A stretch of DNA of 5,452 bases. It comes from Clostridia bacterium (lineage in GTDB: Bacteria; Bacillota; Clostridia; Oscillospirales; CAG-272). The translations under genes and the position numbers were made by a program. Shown piece after piece: positions 1 to 5,452 of this stretch. Positions within the stretch are counted from its first letter, which is position 1; each line of letters begins with the position of its first letter. The stretch lies in NCBI GenBank assembly GCA_900769475.1, contig CAAGGQ010000012.1:1-5452 (forward strand), in the 5' to 3' direction. The notes beneath the pieces were generated by a model. It was given only the letters and a program-made list of their open reading frames with translations, searched no databases and was not told the DNA's origin.

Positions 1-144
1 ATATAAATTCTTGTCATTTTTCATGCAATCATCTATTGCGGATTGTATCACAAGCTCATCGTTTTTTCCCGTACAGATATAATCGCTGTTCTGTTTTGCA
101 AACTCGGTACTGTTTTGTGCCGACACATAGATAAAATCAATCAT
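1..144 (-). CDS. Pectate-lyase-like right-handed beta-helix protein, N-terminal 48 residues (partial)
   Basis: The frame is open from an ATG at 144-142 to the left edge, so only the N-terminus is visible. A good Shine-Dalgarno (AAGGAG, complement of 153-158) sits 8 bases before the ATG, and a consensus promoter lies further upstream. The peptide starts MIDFIYVSAQNSTEF and continues with DYICTGKNDELVIQSAID near residues 21-38. This resembles the opening of pectate-lyase-superfamily beta-helix proteins, where a short strand is followed by a D-x-x-C-x-G-x-x-D element and an 'IQ-x-AID' helix before the first helical coil. There is no signal peptide, so the visible part looks cytoplasmic. The catalytic region lies outside the window, so neither lyase nor hydrolase activity can be assigned. 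The DNA is about one third G+C by hand count, well below the roughly half G+C of the genes to the right. This suggests a different origin or a nearby junction. Confidence 0.75.
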   Translation of the reverse strand, partial: MIDFIYVSAQNSTEFAKQNSDYICTGKNDELVIQSAIDDCMKNDKNLY

Positions 145-218
145 TTTACCATCTCCTTTTGTCGCAATTTCTATTCTTAATATTTTTTAAACACATAGTC
201 TCTTTTGAAGTAGGATTA

Positions 219-247
219 ATTATACACTATTCTCAAGATACTGTCAA
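219..247 (-). promoter_or_regulatory. Consensus SigA promoter for the leftmost beta-helix gene
   Basis: Read on the minus strand, TTGACA (complement of 242-247) is followed by exactly 17 bases and then TATAAT (complement of 219-224). Both hexamers and the spacing are perfect matches to the housekeeping sigma consensus. Transcription would start near 212, giving a leader of about 68 bases before the ATG at 144. No obvious operator or riboswitch fold is visible in that leader. Confidence 0.85.
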
Positions 248-320
248 GTTAAGGTAAAGATTTCCACAAAATATCTATTAGAATTTTAGAATTTGTTGTC
301 CTTTATTGACCACACTACTG
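248..320. other. AT-rich intergenic stretch with a base-composition junction
   Basis: No gene is seen here. The sequence is AT-rich like the leftmost gene up to about 315. It then switches abruptly to about half G+C exactly where recognisable spoIVB coding sequence begins. The frame that becomes spoIVB is open only from 282 (a TAG lies at 279-281) and has no start codon. Residues before the Ser-Gly-Ser-Pro motif do not look like the family. The junction is therefore close to 318-320. It could be a recombination or integration boundary, or an assembly join. Confidence 0.5.
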
Positions 321-467
321 AGCGGCAGCCCAATCATTCAAAACGACAAGATCGTGGGAGCTGTCACCCACCTGCTGATCAATGACCCCACCACGGGGTA
401 TGGGATTTTCATCGAAAATATGCTCACCGCAGTGAATCTTCCAATGGCAAAGACCTCTCAAAACTGA
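321..467 (+). pseudogene. spoIVB: Displaced 3' end of spoIVB (SpoIVB serine peptidase C-terminus)
   Basis: This frame gives a 48-residue tail beginning SGSPIIQNDKIVGAVTHLL, continuing with an INDPT-x-GYGIFIENML block and ending at TGA 465-467. It matches the C-terminal part of SpoIVB, the PDZ-plus-serine-peptidase protein that cleaves SpoIVFA in the sporulation signal activating sigma-K. The family motif is typically Gly-Met-Ser-Gly-Ser-Pro, which carries the catalytic serine. Here the Ser-Gly-Ser-Pro is present but preceded by Leu-Leu. The PDZ domain, the catalytic His and Asp, any start codon and any ribosome binding site are all missing. The fragment itself has no internal stop or frameshift and keeps a terminator downstream, so it looks recently displaced rather than long decayed. 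An intact spoIVB, or its 5' part, is expected elsewhere in the genome. Confidence 0.85.
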
Positions 468-486
468 AAAACAGAAAAAAAGAAAA

Positions 487-542
487 GGTTGTCCCTAACG
501 CAATGCACTCGCCGCGTGTGATATCAGGGACAACCGTTTTTT
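487..542. terminator. Hairpin terminator after the spoIVB remnant, possibly bidirectional
   Basis: GGTTGTCCCT (487-496) pairs perfectly with AGGGACAACC (526-535), giving a 10-bp stem. The 29-base loop may fold further (a short CAC/GTG pairing). On the plus strand a run of six T (537-542) follows the stem after one G. On the minus strand the A-rich flank at 474-486 becomes a U-rich tract, so transcripts from either side could stop here. The loop is longer than in most intrinsic terminators. The stop codon of the minus-strand remnant (complement of 524-526) touches the right arm. Confidence 0.75.
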
Positions 543-690
543 GTATTCGCAATTGTCGGCAAGGTATAGGCGTTTTCCTCACCGTAAGTATATATACCTC
601 GAAAGCATCCTCCTCATCAACCGGGTGAGCCCACTTCAAGGTACCTTCTTCTTGCTCTGCGCTATAGAAGGGAAATAGATTTGAATTTTC
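524..690 (-). pseudogene. Frameshifted protein-coding remnant of unknown family
   Basis: On the minus strand, one frame reads NLFPFYSAEQEEGTLKWAHP followed by VDEEDAFEVY. It then loses sense at a run of four TA units (589-596). Removing one TA unit joins it to the other frame, giving TYGEENAYTLPTIANTKNGC, one Pro, and a TGA at 526-524. Both parts have coding-like composition, and a single dinucleotide slippage reconciles them, which supports a decayed gene end. The open stretch begins after a TAG at 717-715 and has no ATG or ribosome binding site. Its upstream part also overlaps the promoter of the next plus-strand gene, so the left limit of about 690 is a guess. I do not recognise the family. 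It could be chance open sequence. Confidence 0.3.
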
Positions 691-692
691 TA

Positions 693-721
693 TTGAATCG
701 AACAGTTGGATGTGCTATAAT
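693..721 (+). promoter_or_regulatory. SigA promoter with extended -10 for the glycyl radical enzyme gene
   Basis: TTGAAT (693-698) is followed by 17 bases and a perfect TATAAT (716-721). A TG sits one base before the -10 element (713-714), making an extended -10. Transcription should start near 728, leaving a leader of only about 28 bases, much of it the ribosome binding site. No clear catabolite-repression (cre) site or inverted-repeat operator was found next to it. As far as the sequence shows, expression is strong and driven by the housekeeping sigma factor. Confidence 0.8.
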
Positions 722-755
722 GGTATCACAAAACGACAAGTAAGGAGGAGAGGCC

Positions 756-3008
756 ATGAATGAAGAATTGATGAAACGCGAGCTTTCCGATTTTTATCTT
801 GGCGGCGGCGATGTCGCGCGGGCAAAAAGCTTTGCCGACAAATGCTTTTCCATCATGGACTCGCGTTTTGAGGACGTCATGAGCGTCACGGCGCAAAAGC
901 TACTGCAATATGACGTGATTTGCGAGCAGTTTGAGCCGGTGGTCTTTCGATACAACCCCTATTTTTACGAAACCGGCGTGCTGACCTCTCTTTCCGACGG
1001 TGCCTTTGATGCAAAGGGACATCGTTTTATCCAGGCAAACGGTTGGACCTATCAGAGAAACAAGCATCTTTTTGAAAAGCAGGATCCCGCGCTTTACAAT
1101 CTTACCAAAACGCAAAAGAAGGAGCAGCTTTATCTGATCTGCGGTCCCTATAACGATATTAACCAGCATTTTAATTTCAATTGTCGTCCCATTTTGGAAA
1201 GAGGACTTTCGGGCATCTACGAGGATGCCGCCCGCGAGCTTTCCTCTGCCAAAAACAATGACGAACGCGAATTTTTGCAAGCGGTATGCCATGGCATGCT
1301 GACTCTGAAGCGCATGGCGGAAAAATTCGCTCGCAAAGCCGAACAGATTCTGCAAACCGAAACCAACGGCGAATGCCGCAAAAATCTTTCCCTCGTTGCA
1401 AAAACCGCCTGCCGCGTTCCCTGGGAAGCTCCGCGCAGCTTTTATGAAGCTTTGGCGACCCTCGCCTTTTTGCGAACGGCCATGGGCTCGCTGGAGGGGG
1501 CAGGCCCCAACACCTTTGGGCGAATCGACAAGGATCTGATCTCCTTCTATCAAAAGGATCTGGAAAGCGGTGCTCTGACACAGGAGGAAGCCTACGATCT
1601 GATTTGTCAATTTCTCTTGCTTTGGGATTGCCACTACGATCACGATATGCCCATGGTGGGGTATGCCGATCACGAGCTGGAAAACACCTACACGCTGGGC
1701 GGCTGTGACGATAACGGAGAACCGCTCTATAATCAGGTGACAAAGCTCTTTTTGCGCGCAACGCGAGAGAAAAAAATCATTTTCCCCAAAATCAAATGTC
1801 GGTTTTCCGGGAGTTCTCCCAAAGAATACCTGGACGAGATCAACTGCTCCATCACAAAAGGAACCACCACGGTTCTTCTGCAAAACGACGACGCCACCAT
1901 CCCCGCCCTGCTCCGTGCCGGGAGATCCCTTGAGGAAGCACGCGATTATATGATCGCCGGTTGTTGGGATCTGGTCACCATGAATGAGCGCGCCGACCAC
2001 GGAAGCTATCTCAATCTGTTAAAGCCCTTTGAATACGCCGTGCACGGATTGCAAGATAAAATCCAGCAGGTGGAAATTGATTTTGAAGTGTTTGACGGCT
2101 ATGAGGATTTTGAAGAGCTCTACCAAAAAACGCTTAGAAACTGCGAGCGTGTGCTGGATGCCAAGCTGGACAAAACACGGCGTGGAGGCGGGATTTTTCA
2201 TAAGGTATGCGTCTTTCCCATCTTTTCCGCAACGCTGGGGGATTGTATCAAAAATCACGCCGATTATACCATGGGCGGTGCCAGATACCACGACGATTAT
2301 CAGCTTTTGTTTGGATTCCCCAACATCGTGGATTCCCTCATGGCAATCAAGACGTTGGTGTTTGATCAACAAAAATATACCCTCTCCCAATATCTCGCCG
2401 CGGTTCGCGCCAACTGGGAAGGCTACGAGCGGATGCGGGTCGAAGCCATGCGCTGTCACGGGTGGGGCGACGGAAACGAGGACTCCTGCGCGCTGGCAAA
2501 CCGATTCAACAACGACCTTTACGCCATCTTTGGGAAGAAGATCGGAACATACGGTGGAAAGGTGCATATGGGGCATCTGACCTATACCGAGATCCGATTT
2601 TGGGGAGAAAAGACCGCTGCAACGCCCGACGGTAGAAGAAGCGGTGAATATTTTGCCCAGGGACTCACTCCCTCGCGCCTGAAGTATATTTCCAGCGTGA
2701 CCGACGTTGTAAACAGTCTTGCCTGCTTGGATGCTTCCACTATGGCCGCCAATTCTGTTGTCAACATCATTTTGCCAAATAACTGTCCTCTTGATGGTTG
2801 CGAAACCTTTTTACGTGTTGCGGCGGGAACAGCACTGCAATCGCTTCAGCTCAACTGCACCTCTCGCGAGGAGCTTCTCGACGCACAAAAGCACCCGGAA
2901 AAATACCCCAACCTGATCGTCCGCGTCACGGGATTCTCAGCAAAATTCGCCTCCCTTTCAAGAGAATGGCAGGAGGAAGTTCTTACGAGAAATTTTTATG
3001 AGGGATAG
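756..3008 (+). CDS. Glycyl radical enzyme (pyruvate formate-lyase family), uncharacterised subfamily
   Basis: This is a complete 750-residue cytoplasmic enzyme of the PFL/glycyl radical superfamily. The start ATG is set by AGGAGG at 743-748, 7 bases upstream. An internal ATG at codon 6 lacks such a site. The PFL-like barrel covers about residues 30-600 and includes a GPYNDINQHFNF segment (130-141) and FGRID (254-258). The Cys loop is AGCWDLV, with the presumed thiyl Cys403. The glycyl radical domain covers about 605-740, with TPDGRR (623-628), DAQKHPE (709-715) and RVTGFSAKF (723-731), making Gly726 the radical site. In the eliminating members (choline lyase, diol and hydroxyproline dehydratases) the loop is Gly-Cys-Val-Glu, with Glu two residues after Cys. 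In PFL it has two adjacent Cys. Here it is Cys-Trp-Asp, with Asp405 at the Glu position, so it is unlikely to be true PFL. The substrate is unknown. It must be activated by a radical-SAM activase, which is not in this window. Neighbouring glycosidases hint at a carbohydrate-derived substrate. At 750 residues it is compact for the family. Confidence 0.93.
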   Translation: MNEELMKRELSDFYLGGGDVARAKSFADKCFSIMDSRFEDVMSVTAQKLLQYDVICEQFEPVVFRYNPYFYETGVLTSLSDGAFDAKGHRFIQANGWTYQRNKHLFEKQDPALYNLTKTQKKEQLYLICGPYNDINQHFNFNCRPILERGLSGIYEDAARELSSAKNNDEREFLQAVCHGMLTLKRMAEKFARKAEQILQTETNGECRKNLSLVAKTACRVPWEAPRSFYEALATLAFLRTAMGSLEGAGPNTFGRIDKDLISFYQKDLESGALTQEEAYDLICQFLLLWDCHYDHDMPMVGYADHELENTYTLGGCDDNGEPLYNQVTKLFLRATREKKIIFPKIKCRFSGSSPKEYLDEINCSITKGTTTVLLQNDDATIPALLRAGRSLEEARDYMIAGCWDLVTMNERADHGSYLNLLKPFEYAVHGLQDKIQQVEIDFEVFDGYEDFEELYQKTLRNCERVLDAKLDKTRRGGGIFHKVCVFPIFSATLGDCIKNHADYTMGGARYHDDYQLLFGFPNIVDSLMAIKTLVFDQQKYTLSQYLAAVRANWEGYERMRVEAMRCHGWGDGNEDSCALANRFNNDLYAIFGKKIGTYGGKVHMGHLTYTEIRFWGEKTAATPDGRRSGEYFAQGLTPSRLKYISSVTDVVNSLACLDASTMAANSVVNIILPNNCPLDGCETFLRVAAGTALQSLQLNCTSREELLDAQKHPEKYPNLIVRVTGFSAKFASLSREWQEEVLTRNFYEG

Positions 3009-3039
3009 AAACAGTGCTCCGACAGATCGATAAAAAATA

Positions 3040-3082
3040 AAGGCAATATCTCCCTCCTCGGGGCGATATTGCCTTCGCTTTT
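3040..3082 (+). terminator. Intrinsic terminator after the glycyl radical enzyme gene
   Basis: AAGGCAATATC (3040-3050) pairs perfectly with GATATTGCCTT (3065-3075). After one mismatch, CCC pairs with GGG near the top of the stem. The plus-strand U tract is weak (CGCTTTT, 3076-3082). On the minus strand the A-rich flank at 3031-3039 becomes U-rich, so it may also work in reverse. It lies 31 bases after the stop codon and separates the enzyme gene from the downstream glycosidase. Confidence 0.8.
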
Positions 3083-3108
3083 GAAAACCTCTGATTCTGA
3101 AAAACATC

Positions 3109-3137
3109 TTGCTTTCTTGTGTCAAACGTGGCATACT
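3109..3137 (+). promoter_or_regulatory. Candidate SigA promoter for the GH28/GH49-like gene
   Basis: TTGCTT (3109-3114), a 17-base spacer and CATACT (3132-3137) make a moderate match to the housekeeping consensus. Its position, after the upstream terminator and about 33 bases before the ATG, suits independent transcription of the glycosidase. The match is imperfect. Read-through from the upstream promoter remains an alternative. Confidence 0.4.
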
Positions 3138-3169
3138 GACATCAGAATTCCGTTCTCCGGGAGGATGCT

Positions 3170-4681
3170 ATGAGCTATACCGTTTATCCTGTGATCCCCA
3201 CCGCGCCCCAATGCGCCGACTATCGGGTGTGCATCAACGGACGCGAGGTGACCACCAATACCGCACGTGTATCCGCCGTTCCCTTCAACCGCCGCTGGCC
3301 CGGGCATCAACGCCCCCTCGACCAGACCGAAGCGATTCAGTTCGTTTCTCTCAAGGCAGATGAGCCGCTTTCCTTTGAGATCATACCCCGCCTTCCCTTC
3401 GCAGACGTCCGCATCCGCCCAAGATCCCTGAGAATCCGCCCCACCGCCGAGGACGGTGTCATTCGCTTTACGCTGGAACGCCCTGCGTATTTCACGGTTG
3501 AGGCATACGGACGCAACCGTGCGCTCCATGTTTTTGTGGACGGCACAGAGGAATACGGTGTCGACAAAGCCGATCCCAACCTCCTCTATTTCGGCCCCGG
3601 GGAACACAGCGTGGGCATAATTGAGCTTAAGAGCAATCAAACGCTTTGGATCGACGAGGGAGCGGTGGTGTACGCCTGCGTCCGTGCCATCGACGCGGAA
3701 AACATCAAGATCCTCGGTCACGGAATCCTGGATAACAATAAAAACCGCGAAAGGATCCTTTACGAAGCCGACGCGGAGGACAACCACGCTGCGGTGAACA
3801 ACGCCGAAAGGCGTCACACCGTGCAGCTGGAATACTGCACCAACGTTGAGATCGACGGTATTACCATTCGCGATTCCCTCCTTTATAACATCCGCCCCAT
3901 TGGTTGCAGACATCTCACGATCCAAAACGTAAAGATCATCGGTTGCTGGCGCTACAACTCCGACGGTATTGACATGCACAACTGCATGGACGTTCATATT
4001 TCCCATTGCTTCTTGCGCACCTTTGACGATTCGATCTGCATCAAGGGCTTTGATGGCATTGGTGAGGGGGATGTGGAGGAGATCGTCCGCGCGGCAACGT
4101 ACCGAGGCGGAAAATCCTACGATGTTTTCAAAAACGTTCTGGTGGAAAACTGCGTGATCCGGAACGACCGGGGAAAATGCCTCGAGATCGGCGCGGAGAC
4201 CAAGGCCGAGGAGATCTGCAACATCGTCTTTCGAAATTGTGATCTCATCCATCTGACGGGAGCCGCCCTGGATTGCTTGAATGTAGACTACGCCAACGTC
4301 CATGACGTCACCTTCTGTAACATCAACGTGGAGTGCGACGAAAGGATCCCCGCTCCCATGATACAACGAAAGGACACCGACGTCTACCAAAACACCAATC
4401 CCGACTATATGCCCGTAACCATCGCCGCCTCGGTGATCTACCACCACGAGTACTCCACCGGTGATCCCCTGCGGCGCGGCAGAAACCACGATTTTCTGTT
4501 TGAAAACATTCACGTGTTTGGAGAAACGCTTCCCCGCGTCAAATGCGCAGGCTATGACGAGAATCACAAGACCGAAAATATCCGCATCCGAACCCTCACC
4601 CTAAACGGTGCTCCAATCTATTCCCTCTCGGGTGAGCAGTGGACGATGGGGGAGTTTACCGAGAATATTACCCTCGAATAA
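3170..4681 (+). CDS. Clan GH-N (GH28/GH49-like) beta-helix glycoside hydrolase
   Basis: This is a complete 503-residue protein. GGGAGG (3159-3164) lies 5 bases before the ATG. Residues 1 to about 165 look like a beta-sandwich of the type found at the N-terminus of GH49 dextranase-like proteins. This domain leads into 'YFGPGEHSVGIIELKSNQT'. A right-handed beta-helix follows, starting near LGHGILD (182-188). The catalytic-type motifs are NSDGID (263-268) and FDDSICIKG (285-293), equivalent to the Asn-Thr-Asp and Asp-Asp motifs of polygalacturonases, so Asp265, Asp286 and Asp287 are the likely acids. The third GH28 motif (Gly-His-Gly) is replaced by RGKCLEIG (334-341), which argues against classical pectin hydrolysis. 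There is no signal peptide, membrane segment or sorting motif, so the enzyme is probably cytoplasmic and acts on imported oligosaccharides. It converges with a GH172 gene, which supports a shared glycan pathway. The fold and clan are well supported, but the substrate is not known. Confidence 0.85.
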   Translation: MSYTVYPVIPTAPQCADYRVCINGREVTTNTARVSAVPFNRRWPGHQRPLDQTEAIQFVSLKADEPLSFEIIPRLPFADVRIRPRSLRIRPTAEDGVIRFTLERPAYFTVEAYGRNRALHVFVDGTEEYGVDKADPNLLYFGPGEHSVGIIELKSNQTLWIDEGAVVYACVRAIDAENIKILGHGILDNNKNRERILYEADAEDNHAAVNNAERRHTVQLEYCTNVEIDGITIRDSLLYNIRPIGCRHLTIQNVKIIGCWRYNSDGIDMHNCMDVHISHCFLRTFDDSICIKGFDGIGEGDVEEIVRAATYRGGKSYDVFKNVLVENCVIRNDRGKCLEIGAETKAEEICNIVFRNCDLIHLTGAALDCLNVDYANVHDVTFCNINVECDERIPAPMIQRKDTDVYQNTNPDYMPVTIAASVIYHHEYSTGDPLRRGRNHDFLFENIHVFGETLPRVKCAGYDENHKTENIRIRTLTLNGAPIYSLSGEQWTMGEFTENITLE

Positions 4682-4702
4682 AATACGATTCAACAACACG
4701 CA

Positions 4703-4734
4703 GGCCGTCACCCTCCATAAGGAAGGCGACGGCC
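4703..4734. terminator. Hairpin between convergent glycosidase genes, probable shared terminator
   Basis: GGCCGTC (4703-4709) pairs with GACGGCC (4728-4734). After one A-C mismatch, two more pairs (CC/GG) extend the stem. It occupies the 60 bases between the stop codons of the plus-strand beta-helix gene and the minus-strand GH172 gene. The stem is G+C-rich, but neither flank has a long T run (GGGTGTTT on the plus strand), so termination strength is uncertain. Confidence 0.6.
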
Positions 4735-4741
4735 CGGGTGT

Positions 4742-5452
4742 TTATATGATCTCCAGCCCGTCCGCGTCGGGGAGAGGAGGATAGACATCGTCCAAATGGT
4801 CGGAATACCAGTAGGCCACCGAGGAGATGTCATCCTGCAGGGGGTGGTAACGCTTTCCGCTCCGCCAGCCCAAGGCCTGGATGGTGACCCGCAGATCCTC
4901 CTCAAAATAAATGGGGTCGGTGATATGCCAGCGGTACATATTGAAATAGCGCTGGGATTTATAGGTCTCGTCGGTGTTCCCAACCTTGGAAAGTCCCGTA
5001 TAGGGGGTAGTGAACTCCACGTATTTCCCGTCCACATCAAAATTGTAGGCACCGCAAAAGTAGTCCTCGGTCCCCGTACCGCAAATGGAGGGAAATTCAG
5101 TGTCGCCGTCAATGTAGAACTTGATCTCACCCTCGCCCCACCAGCGGTTGGACTTGACACCCCAGAACAGGTAGGTGCCCACGTAGTGTCCCTTGCCACG
5201 GATACCGTCCAGGATCACATAGTTCTCCTTGTAGGGCAGAGGATTGACGCGGCGGAACTGGGCGTGGAAATAAAGGCTGTCCTCGGGGATGGACTTTTCC
5301 TCGCAGTCGATCTGATAGTAGATGTTGCAGGCGGATTCTCCTGTGTTCTCCACCTCAATGCGGAAGGACTTGAAATAGGGCATTTCAAAATAACAGTTCA
5401 GTCCTCGATTGGGGTTAACGCAGATGGGAAGGCTGGAGATCTGACGGTACTC
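4742..5452 (-). CDS. GH172 (DUF2961) glycosidase, C-terminal 236 residues (partial)
   Basis: The frame is open from the right edge to TAA (complement of 4742-4744). The start lies outside the window; the ATG at 5383-5381 is internal, because clear family sequence (ICVNPNRGLNCYFEMPYFKS) precedes it. Family hallmarks in order are: NPNRGLNCYFEMP, YYQID, YFHAQFRRVNP, WWGEGEIKFYIDGD, ICGTGTEDYF, a YRWHITDPI block, and LQDDISSVAYWY near the C-terminus. DUF2961 is now CAZy family GH172, whose characterised members act on difructose dianhydride I/alpha-fructofuranosides or on D-arabinofuranosides. The family's two catalytic glutamates are expected in the Gly-Glu-Gly-Glu and Gly-Thr-Gly-Thr-Glu motifs, and both are intact here (codons complementary to 5126-5134 and 5066-5068). 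The acidic pair suggests an active enzyme. Family members are hexameric by recollection. The substrate (fructan-derived or arabinan-derived) cannot be chosen from sequence alone. Confidence 0.95.
   Translation of the reverse strand, partial: EYRQISSLPICVNPNRGLNCYFEMPYFKSFRIEVENTGESACNIYYQIDCEEKSIPEDSLYFHAQFRRVNPLPYKENYVILDGIRGKGHYVGTYLFWGVKSNRWWGEGEIKFYIDGDTEFPSICGTGTEDYFCGAYNFDVDGKYVEFTTPYTGLSKVGNTDETYKSQRYFNMYRWHITDPIYFEEDLRVTIQALGWRSGKRYHPLQDDISSVAYWYSDHLDDVYPPLPDADGLEII

Noticed and set aside
424..639. 71-residue minus-strand open frame as an intact small gene
   Set aside because: Its start would be a TTG without a ribosome binding site. Its C-terminal part runs through the terminator hairpin and antisense to the spoIVB remnant. 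The coding-like part is better explained as a frameshifted remnant ending at 524.
690..715. Possible catabolite-repression (cre) operator near the glycyl radical enzyme promoter
   Set aside because: The sequence around 694-707 matches only part of the cre consensus and lacks the central dyad, so it is not supported.
339..740. Exact 12-base direct repeat CAAAACGACAAG at 339-350 and 729-740
   Set aside because: One copy lies inside conserved spoIVB coding sequence and the other in the leader of the next gene. About one such match is expected by chance in a window of this size, and the flanks do not extend it.
900..2000. Open frame of 366 codons on the minus strand inside the glycyl radical enzyme gene
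   Set aside because: It is antisense to a strongly conserved enzyme, resembles no family I recognise, and has no start signals. It is a codon-bias shadow.
756..3008. Annotation as pyruvate formate-lyase (pflB)
   Set aside because: PFL needs two adjacent active-site cysteines. This protein has Cys-Trp in that place, and no activase gene is adjacent.
3122..4567. Long open frame (481 codons) on the minus strand opposite the beta-helix glycosidase
   Set aside because: It lies wholly antisense to a clearly homologous protein, its sequence has the valine/glycine/histidine-rich look of a shadow frame, and no ribosome binding site is evident.

Overview
The window looks like chromosomal DNA of a strictly anaerobic, spore-lineage Firmicute (Clostridia, probably a gut or rumen Oscillospiraceae/Christensenellales-type organism). 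The evidence is a glycyl radical enzyme (oxygen-sensitive chemistry), a fragment of the sporulation protease gene spoIVB, strong AGGAGG-type ribosome binding sites, consensus SigA promoters, and a concentration of carbohydrate-active proteins. The phylum-level call is inference; the species cannot be named from this sequence.

Layout. Bases 1-144 (minus) hold the first 48 codons of an AT-rich gene for a pectate-lyase-like beta-helix protein. It is driven by a perfect consensus promoter at 219-247. Bases 248-320 are AT-rich and carry a sharp composition change. From about 321 to 690 there is no intact gene. This stretch holds an in-frame 3' end of spoIVB (321-467, plus), a strong possibly bidirectional terminator (487-542), and a frameshifted gene remnant on the minus strand (524-690). 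A SigA promoter at 693-721 then drives a complete 750-residue glycyl radical enzyme (756-3008), which ends before a terminator. A second complete gene (3170-4681, plus) encodes a clan GH-N (GH28/GH49-like) beta-helix glycosidase without a signal peptide. It converges on a minus-strand GH172 (DUF2961) gene that runs off the right edge (4742-5452), with a short hairpin between them.

How the genes may work together. Three of the four genes belong to carbohydrate-active families (beta-helix, GH28/49-like, GH172). None of the N-termini visible here has a signal peptide, which suggests intracellular breakdown of imported oligosaccharides. The glycyl radical enzyme has the full family framework (thiyl Cys403, glycyl Gly726) but an unusual Cys-Trp-Asp active-site loop, and no activating enzyme lies within the window. 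The most interesting possibility is an uncharacterised glycyl radical enzyme acting on a sugar-derived substrate. The second is that the displaced spoIVB 3' end marks an integration or intervening-element junction.
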